Assembly (NCBI GenBank): GCA_003991915.1
Contig: RQTK01000234.1
Coordinates: forward strand, 64,587 to 128,586
DNA: 64,000 nt
Origin: Elysia chlorotica
Taxonomy: Eukaryota; Mollusca; Gastropoda; Plakobranchidae
Direction: 5' to 3'
Shown: piece after piece, positions 1-12,744 of the stretch
Layout: the number at the start of each line of letters is the position of its first letter
How positions within the stretch are numbered: the stretch's first letter is position 1
Position numbers and translations under genes: made by a program
Notes under the pieces: generated by a model
The model's input: only the letters and a program-made list of their open reading frames with translations
Databases searched by the model: none
What the model was told of the DNA's origin: nothing

Positions 1-735
1 CTGACAAGAGCGCTTTATTTCTGGACCTTAAGTTTAGACTAGGAGCATGAGTAATAATAAGCTCGTATAGATACTGGGGTGCTTGTTGGAATTTACATTT
101 ATAGCACAAAGTAGCAACTTTATACTTAATTCTGGCCTCCACTGGAAGCCAGTGGAGCTGTCTTAGCATGGGTGTAATATGGTCTCTCTTTTTTTTCTTA
201 AGTATCATGCGAGCTGCATTATTTTGGATCTTCTGCAATTTGAAAAGTGTGTCATTGGGTAGACCATACAGAAGAGCATTGCAGTAGTCCAATCTCGAGA
301 ACACAAATGCTGAAATGGGTGTTTTCAAATAAGACTGTTTCAAAAATGGAGACATTTGCTTGATTCTTCTGAGCTCTAAATACATTATTCTACATAAGTT
401 ATTTACTTGATACGACATAGATAACTTTGAATCAAAGTACACACCCAGGTTTTTAGCCTTATCTGAAAAGGGTATATTCTCATTTCCAATGCAAATATGA
501 TTAAGATCACTGGAAAGGTTACTTCTGCTGGTATTACATTTAATGATTTTCGTATTGTCTTCGTTCATTTTGAGTTTGTTATCAACCATCCAACATTTAA
601 TATCTTTAATACAAATTTCAAAATCCTGTATAAGCTTTGGGAAATCATTAGGTGGTGCAGACTTATAGACTTGTGTATCGTCTTCGTACATGTGGTAAAA
701 CAAATCATCATACTTCTTTTTAGGGAGTTTCCACT
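1..735 (-). mobile_element. CR1/L2-like non-LTR retrotransposon, reverse transcriptase C-terminal fragment
   Basis: Read on the minus strand from about 773 to 1, one frame stays open across the window edge. It shows the C-terminal half of a LINE reverse transcriptase: a catalytic-box sequence YEDDTQVY (665-688), WMVDNKLKMNED (about 551-590), DYCNALLYGLP (about 262-290), a LQKIQNNAARMI stretch and HWLPVEAR (about 135-160). These are the usual blocks of CR1/L2/Jockey-type elements. The catalytic box has Glu where most LINEs have Ala before DD. The frame meets a stop near 773 with no RT similarity upstream, so this is a 5'-truncated copy. Its 3' end lies outside the window. Confidence 0.85.
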
Positions 736-774
736 GTAAATACCCCTCAATCCAATTTATTTTATTTAATTCTT

Positions 775-1291
775 AAAATTAATCCTCATTGACTGTTTTT
801 ATATACAACACATTACATATATTTTGTTTCAAGTGTTGGCAAGAGCGGATCAATACTTTTTAAGAAATAGTACTTTATATAGACACCTTTATTTAGGTTA
901 GACAGGTCTTTAAATTTAATGAAGCATAGTGGTCAAAATGTGAAATGTTTAAAATGTCAGTTTCTCACAAAAGATGCAGGCACACATATCAACGCCCTAT
1001 CATCTACATAGCCTCAAAAGAATAATTCTGCAAACCCCAGCTTCATTATTAACAAAAATTTGAAAAGGTGATGAAACAAAACAAAACAAAGTAAAACATT
1101 ACCTAAATGTTTTAGTGAATAGGAAGCTAAAAGCCCTTACATATTTATTTTAAGCATACAAATTTCAACACTTTGGTATTTTAGAACTTTGTTAATTCAA
1201 TCGATGAGTTGGAGCTTTCGGATGAGGCACATTCCCACCTCCAGGTTATCACTGATTAGATTTACAACCACTTAGATTCGAATTTTAGAGT
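775..1291. other. AT-rich stretch without recognisable feature
   Basis: No open frame with protein-like composition, repeat or RNA-like fold was recognised here. Confidence 0.5.
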
Positions 1292-1500
1292 GATGTGGGA
1301 GTTCGATAGCTCAGTCATGCGACAGTAGCCTACAGCATGCGACTGCTACTCCGCAGGTCCTGAGCTTGAATCTCCACCAGGCCACCTTATTTACTACATT
1401 TACAGGTTGGATTGGTGTCTAGCAGTAATATTAGTACACATAATTATAATGTGACTAGTCCTGGTGTTCCCGCTCTGTATCTGTGTGTCACTGTCAGGCG
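1292..1500 (+). mobile_element. tRNA-derived SINE, diverged copy
   Basis: The head at 1300-1390 resembles a tRNA, with an A-box-like GATAGCTCAGTCATGCGAC and a decayed B box. A diverged version of the tail common to SINEs in this window follows (GGTTGGATTGGTGTC, then a TGTCAGGCG remnant). It belongs to the family best seen at 40646 and 58033. Confidence 0.6.
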
Positions 1501-1702
1501 TAAACAATTGTCTAACTCTCAAGTCCGTCAAATCTTTATAATGTTTATTTACAAAAGGCTACAGAGAACCAGTATATCAATTTACCCTTGATTTTGTCTC
1601 TCCCTCTCTCTCTGAATCTCAGATACATAATAATTTCTACCACCATTATGTGTGGCTGCCCCCCTCTCTCAATATTATTTCTCCCTATTTCTGTCTCTTT
1701 TG

Positions 1703-1707
<5 letters not shown>

Positions 1708-1746
<39 letters not shown>
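1708..1746. repeat. (CT)n microsatellite
   Basis: A pure CT run of about 39 bp directly before the SINE that starts near 1766. Open frames here on both strands are only Arg-Glu or Ser-Leu repeats. Confidence 0.9.
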
Positions 1747-1748
<2 letters not shown>

Positions 1749-1765
1749 TCTCAAATTCTCTCTCC

Positions 1766-2054
1766 TGGGCGAATTTGTGAAAGTGGTGGACTGTAGAGCG
1801 TAGTCTCCCAGATAAGTAGATGCGGTTTGAAACCTGCGACCGGTTAAAATGTCTTTGTCCGACACCCTCCCTAATGGCTGAGTTTGTGTCAGTGCAATAT
1901 AATGTGAACGCCTGAGATATATGTCTTGACATACCTGCTCAGTCTTTGTGTGGAAGTACGGAAAATTGTCAGACGTTAGCGTTGAGACCCATCCAAAATA
2001 TAGCTTATATAGTGCTGATGTTGGTCATTAAGTAACCAACTCAAATCAACTCAA
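1766..2054 (+). mobile_element. tRNA-derived SINE, near full-length
   Basis: A tRNA-like head (GTGGACTGTAGAGCG and a TTTGAAACC B-box remnant near 1830) is followed by the shared tail: a GTCAGTGCAATATAATGTG block, a TTGTCAGACGTTAGCGTTGAG block near 1967, the ATATAGTGCTGATGTTGG block near 2010, and CCAACTCAAATCAACTCAA at the 3' end. A long CT microsatellite starts directly after the tail. Confidence 0.8.
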
Positions 2055-2055
<1 letters not shown>

Positions 2056-2122
<67 letters not shown>

Positions 2123-2144
2123 TTCCTTATGCCTGTCTCTGTCC

Positions 2145-2216
<72 letters not shown>
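2056..2216. repeat. (CT)n / (CTGT)n compound microsatellite
   Basis: CT runs flank a CTGT block (about 2144-2172). The array abuts the 3' end of the SINE. Confidence 0.95.
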
Positions 2217-2220
<4 letters not shown>

Positions 2221-3805
2221 CTCCGCTTTTTCTTTATTAATACTATTCTCTACTCTATTCAAACAATATAAACACAAAACTTAACACAAAAAAGGAAATT
2301 GCGTTATGATCTTATAAATTTAACAATCTTTCCATAGTATAACAAACAGGTTGGTATTAACTTTACAATACACACTGGCCATACAATATTTACAAAATGA
2401 TCATTGCATCAATATACGTCACTTAATACGAAGTAAACAATGATTTTTCACCAATCACATTTTCAATAGAGAAATTGTCAGTATTGATATGACTGCTGGT
2501 TTGTTCATGGTTATTATCCATGTAGTTCTGTACAATTTCAGAAACAAAGAAATTGCCACAGGTTTCGAGATTATTTCAAACTTCTTTTTTATAAGCTGCA
2601 AAGATAAAAAAAAGATGCTTTATCTAGCAGATCAATAAAAAAAAATTATGAAAAATTTGGAATTGATCATTTCTCTTATTTTAATGAAACAAGAAATTTA
2701 AAGTAAAACAATGCTTAAACAGCTTGATTAGTTTTGTTATACGCCCCCCCCCCCCGGAGAAAAAGTAAATAACCCATGATAATGGTGGCATTAGCGGAGT
2801 ATCTAACCTGGGACCGCTGCTCGTCAGACCAGAGCTCTTCCGACTGGTTATCTTGAACCCTGAGAGGTCATATGGACTAGTTATGTACGCTTAGCTTGAA
2901 GTTGAACCCCACATGAATACACCTGCTTTGGGGGGGGGGGGGAAGGGAGTGTTAATACGTGTAAAGTACTTGATTGATTTGTACTTGTTATAAAATAAAT
3001 AAACAAGCGAGCTACGTGTATTTGATTATGATTACCGGTTAATTTATAGCTAAAGACAACCTTAGAGAGTGGGGTGTGAAGGTCTATTTAGAAGTTACAT
3101 GTATATATTATTATAAAATACCTAAAAGGGGAGCTTTTGGGCGATTGTGAATCTAAGTAGCAATGTTGCTACTGAAGATTTTAAACTAAACTCCAACGCA
3201 AATGAGGCAGTTAAAGCCAATAACGAGCTCATTTTGACTCACGTGACATTTGGGCACAGCACTGACCGGCTACGATTTACAGTGGACGCCTGGGCTTGAT
3301 GTGGAGATGAAAACTCAAATTTAGAGAGTGGGTGAGAGAGCACAAATCAAAGGGTAACATGAACTACTATTGGAAAAACTGCCCTAACCGCGAAACCACA
3401 ACGCAGTGGACCAGCACAGAAACTGCCACTCCTGAAAAAGGCATCGTCCCACGCAAAGCCACGGAGCCGCATCCTATGGCTGAGTTAGACGTAGAATTGC
3501 GGTTGCACGGGTCGGGTGTCGCCTGAGGCCCGTTGCAGAAGTCTGTGTCGCAAAACCGGAAGCAGACGCTCTCTCTGGAGTCTGTTATTCTTGCGCATGT
3601 TGACTCGTTGTTAGTGGGAAGGTTCTGGAAATTTTGATGCTGATGAAGTTTCGAGAAGTGGACCCCGTCATGACAGCCGCGATGGAAAAACGTTTGTACT
3701 CCCACTGGGAAAAGTTGCAGGGAAGAAAAAAGATTATTTTTTAAAGTACATGTAGTCTTTAGTCGGAAAAGCCTCTCTCTCTCTCTCGACTGATTTAATG
3801 TTTCC
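2217..3805. other. Non-coding stretch with one tRNA-like SINE head
   Basis: On the minus strand, 2770-2850 looks like a lone SINE head: an A-box-like ACCAGTCGGAAGAGC and a decayed B box. Homopolymer C (2744-2755) and G (2930-2941) runs occur. Opposing open frames at 3332-3526 (+) and 3367-3705 (-) have no recognisable domain and were not called. Confidence 0.4.
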
Positions 3806-3984
3806 TAAGTCTCCATGAGCTGCCACACACGAGACAAGGTGGGGAGGCCTGCAATTCTGTCTCAGCCGTTCACATTACACTGACACCGACCCAACCAGTT
3901 ACACTGGGACGAAATCGTGGGATTCAAGCCGCGGTTATCTCGATCTGGAGACCAACGCTCTACCACTTTATCTAGTTTGCCCCT
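3806..3984 (-). mobile_element. tRNA-derived SINE, minus strand
   Basis: The reverse complement shows the shared tail (visible here as GACACCGACCCAACCAGTT and GCTGCCACACACGAGACA). The head still carries a tRNA-like pattern in GAGACCAACGCTCTACCAC. The extreme 3' end is missing. Confidence 0.75.
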
Positions 3985-5269
3985 CCATCCTCCCCAGACA
4001 TGCAGTGAAAAACGGGGCCACTAGAACAGGGCTTGAACCATGCACATTGAATTTTATACATCAGCAGAGCTAGCTGTTGAGATAATAATTATTAAATTAT
4101 AGCTCTACCATGTTTCGCGTACCGGCTGGCTCTAATAAAAAGGACTCAATCAAACTAAAAGAAAGGTGAAGAATTTGGTATACGTCGTGTTGGTACAGAA
4201 ATCTATGCGGTTGTCAAACAAACTTGGGCAGTTCCTAAGTTTCCTTACTTACAAGTAGTTGGAATTCATGAGAAGCTAGTCAAGCAATAGTGATTTTGGT
4301 GAATGGCTCGAAGATTCAAACTATTAAAAGTAAAATCAGAAATCACTTTGTTTTTTTGTGAGGCAGCATCTAAAATTGCCAGACGTTAGTACTAGGACAC
4401 TTCCACGATATGGCGATTCTATCTAGCTCCAAAAAAACCTAACAAAACAAACTGATGGAAGTTCTCTCTATAGAAAATAGCTACAGATACTGAGATAGTA
4501 AGCTGGACATCAGGAAAGTCAGTCGCTAATCAGATATTTGTATCACCTGATGTATTTGTCTTCATACATGATAGTTGATACTTTGAGAATTATAGGAGGC
4601 GTAAACTTATACGACTATGAGATTACTAGTCTTTCACGAATAAAAGTAGAGGCAACGCATGTGTTCTTCACCTTTAATTTAAAAAAAAACCTCAAAGTTC
4701 TAAAAATAATGTATTCATTCCTTTTAATGGCGACTTTAGCGTCTATTAAGAAAGTTGTGAAAGTTAATTGATATCCTTCAACTGCAATGGGTTGGTATTA
4801 TATCTTTTTGGAGAAGATCACGTTACAAACTAAAAAAAAATACAAAACGAAAACATTAACAGCAAAACAAACAAAAACACGTAGGCCTATGTATGTTTAG
4901 TTTTAGTTCTTCCTACAGAATCCTACACGAAACAACCCACTCATCAGAATTTTATACCGTTTGTGACTTAAGGTATTGTGTGCCAGGTGAACCGGGAGGT
5001 TCAAGGCAATAAACATGTACATTGTATTTGACTTTTGTACAAAGCCCCACCTCCGCACAAGGAATACATAAGCACGAAAAACAAAGCAGTGAGGATTTTC
5101 AGAACGTCACTATCTGATGTCGATGACACCGCAGGATTGCAATAGACTACACTTATAATGGTGGGACAAAAGTAATTTTGTCTACGTCCAGTTTGATGAT
5201 ACTTTGCAGTACTTCAGTATTTCTATACAACCGATTTTAAAAAAACCTAACGCTTTCCCTTACAATTAG
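3985..5269. other. Non-coding stretch with a SINE tail fragment
   Basis: 4373-4425 is a short plus-strand piece of the shared SINE tail (TTGCCAGACGTTAGTACTAGG). Nothing else was recognised. The frame at 4538-4771 looks like chance. Confidence 0.4.
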
Positions 5270-5472
5270 GGATGTCACCGTTTCGACCACCCGCCGCACC
5301 ACTCAGTCTCTTTTGCTTAGCTCGGTGTCAGTGTAGGCGGGGACAAGTCTGGCGTTTCTGCCCTGTCTCCATGTGGCAACACGTAAAGTTATACGACGTT
5401 AATCTAGAGATACGTACGCAGATACCTAGTTGCTGACGTTGGGCATTACGACAGCAACAAACTAAACCAAGC
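5270..5472 (+). mobile_element. tRNA-derived SINE, diverged
   Basis: Tail blocks survive as GCTCGGTGTCAGTGTAGGCG, CATGTGGCAACACGTAAAGT and GCTGACGTTGGGCATTACG. The head is hardly recognisable, so this is an older copy. Confidence 0.6.
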
Positions 5473-6435
5473 TCCTGATAAAATCCACCATGAGACCAAT
5501 TTACACCCCCACCCCCTTAAAAAAAACAAAAAAAAACAAAAACAACAACAACAAACAACTTGCTAAATAAGTTCAGAAATAATGCAAAAAGACGTACGAG
5601 CTCCCTCGGCCTCCAAAATCATGCACCGCGTCCAGTTTTGGTTTGCTGCGGTGCAGTTTTTGAAATATTTATTGGTGAGTCCCAGAGATGTGTTCACAAG
5701 TCCGCCAAAGTCATCTTTACACTCATGCGAATCTGGAGACGTGGTTGCGCATTGGTAGCACAATAATGAATCTGAAAAGTAAAATAAGTAAATAAATAGA
5801 TAAATATGAAACTAACAAACAAAATATATTCTATTAATTTTGTGTACTTCCATGAATAACAAATAAGTCATCTTTGGCCAGTCTTTAGTTCTTGTAATAA
5901 ATGTGTACATTTTGATTGCTGTACAACCACTATCTGCACAGCATATTCGCGAAGGAAAAACAACAAGAACAAAACATTAATACATAAATAAAATAAAACT
6001 GTGTGACTTAATTATGAATGCCATGTATGTTCCTAAGTGTACGATAAATTGTCTCTACATGAAGATATTTCTATGAAAATCGACTCTCAGTCTACATAGC
6101 TCTACTTTAACGCCTGAAGGCCGATCCTTAAAAAAAAAAGATTCAACTTTCAAGTAACAGTGAGTGAATTGGGCCGACAGTCCCTGCTGGCATAGAAGTT
6201 GATGGGCTTGAATGCACAGATATATAAAAAATATTGATGAAACGGTAAAGCCATCTACTCACTCACCGATTACAGTTGGGTTGACCAATTACATAGTTAG
6301 TAACAGTTGGACGATTAAAAATAAATCCTCGCCCATGACAATCTGCCGATTCTGGTACCCCCACACATATAGACAAGTTTTCACAGATTTGTAATCAAGT
6401 CAAATGTAGGTGTTTTTAATATTTGGGTCTAAAGT
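5473..6435. other. Non-coding stretch
   Basis: A-rich sequence with an (AAC)n-like patch near 5520-5560. Overlapping frames at 5560-5766 on both strands show no domain. No gene recognised. Confidence 0.4.
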
Positions 6436-6760
<325 letters not shown>

Positions 6761-7359
6761 TGTTGTCGAGGATATCGAGGGAGAGAGGCTGGTACCGTGG
6801 TCGAGATGTCTAGGCTGCGGATGTTTTAAAATGATATCCTCCAGCTCAAAACAATATGTAGTACTAGTAAGGGAAGCACGGATCGATGTAAAGAGGTTGG
6901 CAGGCCAAGCGGTCTCCTGTTTTCTGTATAGTGTCACAAACAAGTTCGACGATTCGAAAGTTGCCACCAACTTTCCTTTTCAGTCGGCCGATTTGTAGTT
7001 TGATTTCGGGCGGGGATCCATTGAAAGCAATTAACAAATCGACCAACTAGAATCGGTGAGTGGGCGACTGGCCTCAAATTAATGGTTGATCCCAAAGGTA
7101 TATTTTATGATTTTTTTGGTCGGAGAAAGCGCAGTCTTCACATTGTACGTCGATGGCACCACACACAGAGGCAAGCACTGAGCTACAAAATACAAATAAT
7201 ATATTGTGTAAAAGGTTTCCCTTTTAAACAAAGGTTCGAGGTGACTTTAAACAGCCACCTTATTCTGTACCATTATGAAAGGTACAAAGTCAATAATATG
7301 ATTGTGTCCTGTTTGACGGCGTGGTTCAATGGAAGTCCCTGATACGACCCCCTTGTTAA
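6761..7359. other. Non-coding stretch
   Basis: No gene recognised. The GACGGCGTGGTTCAATGG stretch near 7316 may be the decayed head of the SINE that follows. Confidence 0.35.
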
Positions 7360-7622
7360 ATCTTGGTTGGATCGGTGTCAGTATGATATTCACCAATGAG
7401 ACATAGGTTCTGGTATCCACGCTCTACATTCTGTGTGGCAACACTCACACACGATCCCTGATCAGAACTACTAATTCGATCGATGTCAATATAATGTTCA
7501 AAGCTGAAGCAGAAAGCCAGGTATCCCTACTCTGACTCTAGTAACAACAAACAAATTTCAGACTCGAGACCCGCCCGCTACAAACCATGGGTACTGACGT
7601 TGGATGTTAAATAAAGAAACCG
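7360..7622 (+). mobile_element. Two adjoining diverged SINE tail copies
   Basis: 7360-7452 has GGTTGGATCGGTGTCAGTAT and a TGTGTGGCAACACTCACAC block. 7470-7622 repeats the same tail order (TTCGATCGATGTCAATATAAT through ACTGACGTTGGATGTTAAA). This suggests nested or serial insertion. Confidence 0.6.
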
Positions 7623-7677
7623 ATATGATCTATCTGCTATCCCTTACCCACATGCGCTGTCGAGAACAAAACCAGGA

Positions 7678-7856
7678 GGCAAATGCATGGTAGAGCACAC
7701 AGGTACATTATTAATTTTTTGTTGATTTTTACTTTCCTGTCTCTTTCTCTCTCTATCTCTGACAAGCCTGTGGAATAAACCCAGGGTATAAAAATAATCA
7801 AGTTGATTATAAAATTGATGAAGAGAAAGCTTGATACCGATGCTGATGGTAAAAAA

Positions 7857-7909
<53 letters not shown>

Positions 7910-8783
7910 NNNNNNNNNNNNNNNNNNNNNNNNNNNNNNNNNNNNNNNNNNNNNNNNNNNNNNNNNNNNNNNNNNNNNNNNNNNNNNNNNNNNNNNNNNN
8001 NNNNNNNNNNNNNNNNNNNNNNNNNNNNNNNNNNNNNNNNNNNNNNNNNNNNNNNNNNNNNNNNNNNNNNNNNNNNNNNNNNNNNNNNNNNNNNNNNNNN
8101 NNNNNNNNNNNNNNNNNNNNNNNNNNNNNNNNNNNNNNNNNNNNNNNNNNNNNNNNNNNNNNNNNNNNNNNNNNNNNNNNNNNNNNNNNNNNNNNNNNNN
8201 NNNNNNNNNNNNNNNNNNNNNNNNNNNNNNNNNNNNNNNNNNNNNNNNNNNNNNNNNNNNNNNNNNNNNNNNNNNNNNNNNNNNNNNNNNNNNNNNNNNN
8301 NNNNNNNNNNNNNNNNNNNNNNNNNNNNNNNNNNNNNNNNNNNNNNNNNNNNNNNNNNNNNNNNNNNNNNNNNNNNNNNNNNNNNNNNNNNNNNNNNNNN
8401 NNNNNNNNNNNNNNNNNNNNNNNNNNNNNNNNNNNNNNNNNNNNNNNNNNNNNNNNNNNNNNNNNNNNNNNNNNNNNNNNNNNNNNNNNNNNNNNNNNNN
8501 NNNNNNNNNNNNNNNNNNNNNNNNNNNNNNNNNNNNNNNNNNNNNNNNNNNNNNNNNNNNNNNNNNNNNNNNNNNNNNNNNNNNNNNNNNNNNNNNNNNN
8601 NNNNNNNNNNNNNNNNNNNNNNNNNNNNNNNNNNNNNNNNNNNNNNNNNNNNNNNNNNNNNNNNNNNNNNNNNNNNNNNNNNNNNNNNNNNNNNNNNNNN
8701 NNNNNNNNNNNNNNNNNNNNNNNNNNNNNNNNNNNNNNNNNNNNNNNNNNNNNNNNNNNNNNNNNNNNNNNNNNNNNNNNNNN

Positions 8784-8826
<43 letters not shown>

Positions 8827-9005
8827 TTTTTTACCATCAGCATCGGTATCAAGCTTTCTCTTCATCAATTTTATAATCAACTTGATTATTTTTATACCCT
8901 GGGTTTATTCCACAGGCTTGTCAGAGATAGAGAGAGAAAGAGACAGGAAAGTAAAAACCAACAAAAAATTAATAATGTACCTGTGTGCTCTACCATGCAT
9001 TTGCC
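7678..9005. repeat. Near-perfect palindrome around an assembly gap
   Basis: 7678-7909 and 8784-9005 are reverse complements. Both arms run from the GGCAAATGCATGG sequence, through the CTCTCT and AAGCTTGATACCG segments, into (ATG)n/(CAT)n at the gap. I saw one mismatch (TTGATTTTT against TTGGTTTTT) apart from the repeat-length difference. It could be a fold-back assembly error or a true inverted duplication. Confidence 0.9.
7910..8783. other. Assembly gap (N run)
   Basis: 874 undetermined bases, bounded on both sides by trinucleotide repeats of the same type in opposite orientation. Open frames across it are meaningless. Confidence 0.99.
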
Positions 9006-9192
<187 letters not shown>

Positions 9193-9640
9193 AAAATTCT
9201 TGATGTATTTAACGACTTTGTATAAGCCTGACTAATGCATTTTTACTACACTCGAGTTATTATATGTTTTGTCTCTAAAACAAAGGTATAAACTATATGA
9301 AACGTACCGTCACTTTTTTCGTATCGTAATTTAGCGCTACCCAGGTTCCACAACAGTTGCCGAAGCCCTACGTCTTGTTTCAGCTGCAAACTCCTTAGCA
9401 CTGATGGGGTTTCTCAAACCTTCACAAACTTCACCCAGGCTTAGTGCTGTATATTAATGTTATAATTAGATTATCCTTACACAGAGTTACTTTTCAAAGC
9501 CACGTTTCAAGTTCATGCAACCGGGAAGTTGCGTTCATATGACCTTGTTAAAAGGAATTCAAGTTCCAGGCGAATGCGCAGCACCATTATCATGGTCTAT
9601 GTTGTTTTGAGTTCCCCAACTATCAGCCCGCCCCTCCCCC
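9193..9640. other. Non-coding stretch
   Basis: Nothing recognised on either strand. Confidence 0.4.
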
Positions 9641-9786
<146 letters not shown>

Positions 9787-11517
9787 CTCTCTTCCTCCCT
9801 CCTCTTTCTTTACCCTGCAAGATTTGATAAGAAAGATAAGGGCAATGATTAAAGTTCAGATTTTTGTTTTCTTTCATCCTCAATTGTTAGTTTTTTTTCT
9901 CCTCTACATAGTGAATACGAAACGTAGAAGCAATCTAGTTTTTTTTTGTTTGCTTGTTATCGCTATACGCCTATAAATAGTATTGTTTTTGTTATTGCTT
10001 TTGCTGCTGTTGTATTCTTGTAATATAGTTCTGACTTGAAGCCTAATTGGACTTTCCTTATCCTAATGTTAGATCTTGTAAATTTTTAATCAAGAGTTTC
10101 AGCATCCTCCTTAACATAGGCCTAGGCTTTCAAATCTACAAAATGTTATATATGTACAATGTACGATGTGCATGTATTAACCAATCTAATGTGGTCTTAT
10201 CAAGATTTTCTAGATCTAGATTTAGGACTGTTTTGATAGTGTGCTTTAGATCTATGTATGGCTGCATCTAAAGTGAGATCGAATGATGTAGGCCTTAAAT
10301 TAACTAATCTTGATCTAGATCTTGATTCTAGAGGCTTAAAGAGATTTTAGAGGTGATAATCTTGATCTAAAATCTGGTCCATTCATTGCCCACTATCACG
10401 CCCCATAATCAGAAAATATAATGTATAAGCATGCTTTAAGAAAGTTTATCCCATATAATCTACTAGGTGTCTATATTTTCGTGCAAATTTTATGAGATCA
10501 AGCCACTGAAGCTACCGTAGTCGAAGAAAATTAAAGGGGCACATAAACTTATTGTAATACCGGTACGTAGGCATACAGGGGTAATTTTTAAATCTTTCTT
10601 TTTTAAATACACGTATCGTGGACCGTCTTTTTATTTTTCGGACATAATTTAAACCTTTTTTTAGTCGGATTTCTCTTCATGTTCAGCAGCTTTTAACAGA
10701 CTCTACTTTCTCCAAGATAGAGCCTTTTCAACGAAAAAAAAAATCGGAAAAATCCGCTTCTCATATATTTCGGTTTTTAAGTAGGCCTATTTCGAAATAC
10801 GTGTAATTTAATTTCAACTGCATGCTATTATAATGCTTTGATTCGTTTCTTCTGTGCTTTAGGTATATGAGCAGTTAAAGACATTCGTAACTAACCATCT
10901 GACAAAGAATTAATGTGAAAGAGAAAGGTTTGGGGGGTGGGGAGGGGGAGGGGGTGTCCGACGGATTGGCCAGTTCTGGTGGGCGAATCTAGCTTATCTA
11001 AAAATAGATTTGGCTTAAGCTATGAAATATCCTTATATTGCAGTCGGATCCCGAGAGTTATGTTTAATAATTGTAAGTGTCACTTCATGTTGTATGTTTC
11101 AGCGGGTCAAATAATACTGACATCGAACCAACAAGACAATAGTATTAACGTTGCCTGGCGAACTTTGAGATGCAAAGGATAAATCTTGCATTTGAAATAA
11201 GTCTCCAGGAATTATACTCGCTAAAACGTAGGCCTCAACTTAAATTTGAACCTTAAGCACCCTGTTAGTTTAGAGGGCGAAAGATAAGTCTACATGCCTG
11301 TAGTGTAATTAGCACAACAAAGGGCATTTAAAAGCAAGGGGTTGGAAGATTTAGAAGGAAGATCATATGGAAAAAAAAAACAACCCCCCAAAAAAAAAAT
11401 TATATTCGGCCAATGATAATACTATTAGTAGCGATGATAGTGTCAAGTATCTTGACATCAATGTGTTTTCTGGGCGAGAGTGCGATGCAGTTTAGATCGC
11501 GTTTAAGACACATTTTT
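9787..11517. other. AT-rich non-coding stretch
   Basis: 10200-10380 is rich in TCTAGATC-type words, like the block at 39723-40160. Small frames (10047-10271, 10937-11182) have no recognisable domain. Confidence 0.4.
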
Positions 11518-11658
11518 ACCAAAGGCGAGGGGACGAATTGTCTCAACGTTAGAGCGTAGGGCTTTTATTTCGGAGTTTACCAGTTTGATCCCTGATCGGC
11601 CCGTCTTATATATACAACTCGTCCCCTCTTCCTTGTGTGCGCATCATTTTAGAGATTT
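11518..11658 (+). mobile_element. tRNA-like SINE of a second type, left member of an inverted pair
   Basis: The element opens with GAGGGGACGAATTGTCTCAA, has an A-box-like TCAACGTTAGAGCG and a B-box-like AGTTTGATCCC. GGGGACG near the start can pair with CGTCCCC near 11620, like an acceptor stem. The tail is short and lacks the usual family tail. A near-identical copy lies in reverse at 12428-12568. Confidence 0.7.
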
Positions 11659-11859
11659 TCCAAAAGTTTCAAAAGTTTTGATAATTACTATTTTAAAACA
11701 AGGTGTGTAGATCAATACAAAAAGATGCCAGCACAAGAGCGTATCAAGTCGCGCAACATGTGTGCGAGCTATTTCTAGTACCTTCTCCAAGCCGGTAACA
11801 GCCGATTTGGTGAATACTACTATGTAGTAGCCTATGAGAAAGCAAAGTCATAGTAGGAT

Positions 11860-12427
11860 AATCCTAATTAACTATATTACAGAGATCATTATCTTTTAGA
11901 AACCTCAGTATGCGCTGAGGACAAACATCAGTAAATATTATCTCTAGTCGTTTGGAATCCAGGTGCAGATTTCTTTCTCCCTAAAAATCGCACAGTTAAC
12001 CAAAATGTGACTCACAGCCATAAAGTTCCCGCCCAGTGACCTTAGTGTGCTTGGACACATTGTAGTTTTTTTGTTTGTCCGGTTATTCCATCATGCTTTC
12101 TAATTTTCTCTTGTGAACCTATGAATAATTGGCTTTTCATCTGATGCAGGAATTTGCACCTGGGTAGGTTACAGTTCAAACCAAATCATGGCAAGCTCAT
12201 CTGCCATTTTATTTCCCTTAATTACGACATGGCTGTCTACGGTATGTTCGCTGTCTACCCAGCAGAGTAATTTTCTTACCATTTCGTTGTAGTTCATCAT
12301 TTTTGGTTTTTTAAGTTTGCATCACTGACCGCTTTCACAAGGGATTAACAAATTTCTCTTCGCTAAGTGGCGACAGTTTCTAGTGCCATGCACAGGACAA
12401 CTGCCTCAGCAGTAAATATTGCCGGTT
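11860..12427 (-). mobile_element. Decayed RNase H / C-terminal region of a non-LTR retrotransposon
   Basis: Minus-strand translation in shifting frames gives an RNase H pattern: IFTAEA near 12410, KLLCWVDSEHTVDSHVVIKG near 12250, and GNKMADELA near 12200, matching the usual GNxxADxLA block. A C-terminal remnant, RILRFLKDNDLCNIV, sits near 11900. Stops and frameshifts make it inactive. The upstream part is cut exactly where the right inverted SINE begins, so that insertion probably broke it. Confidence 0.7.
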
Positions 12428-12568
12428 TAAATCTCTAAAATGGTGCGCACACAAGGAAGAGGGGACAAGTAGTTATATAAGACGGGCTGATCAGGGATCA
12501 AACCGATAAACTCCGAAATAAAAGCGCTACGCTCTAACGTTGAGACAATTCGTCCCCTCGCCTTTGGT
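12428..12568 (-). mobile_element. tRNA-like SINE of a second type, right member of an inverted pair
   Basis: Reverse-complement copy of 11518-11658 over its whole length with few differences, including the shared ACCAAAGGC edge. With its partner it can form a 141-bp stem around a 769-bp loop. Confidence 0.75.
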
Positions 12569-12744
12569 TATATATATCTGCAGAGGACGGGATGCAGGAA
12601 GCTCCGATGAAGTTGTCATTTTTGGACAGCAGCACTCATTACTTAATGGATATGCTTGTTTAAGACTTGTACTGGTAGCCAAACTCCACAACTGATACGG
12701 CTGACTTTAAAGCAGGATTTCCTCTTTAGGGGCTTATAAAAGCT

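Noticed and set aside
3367-3705. Opposed frames of 64 and 112 residues
   Set aside because: No recognisable motif, no splice context, and both strands look equally open.
7803-8880. 357-residue frames on both strands
   Set aside because: They consist of undetermined bases plus trinucleotide repeats across the assembly gap.
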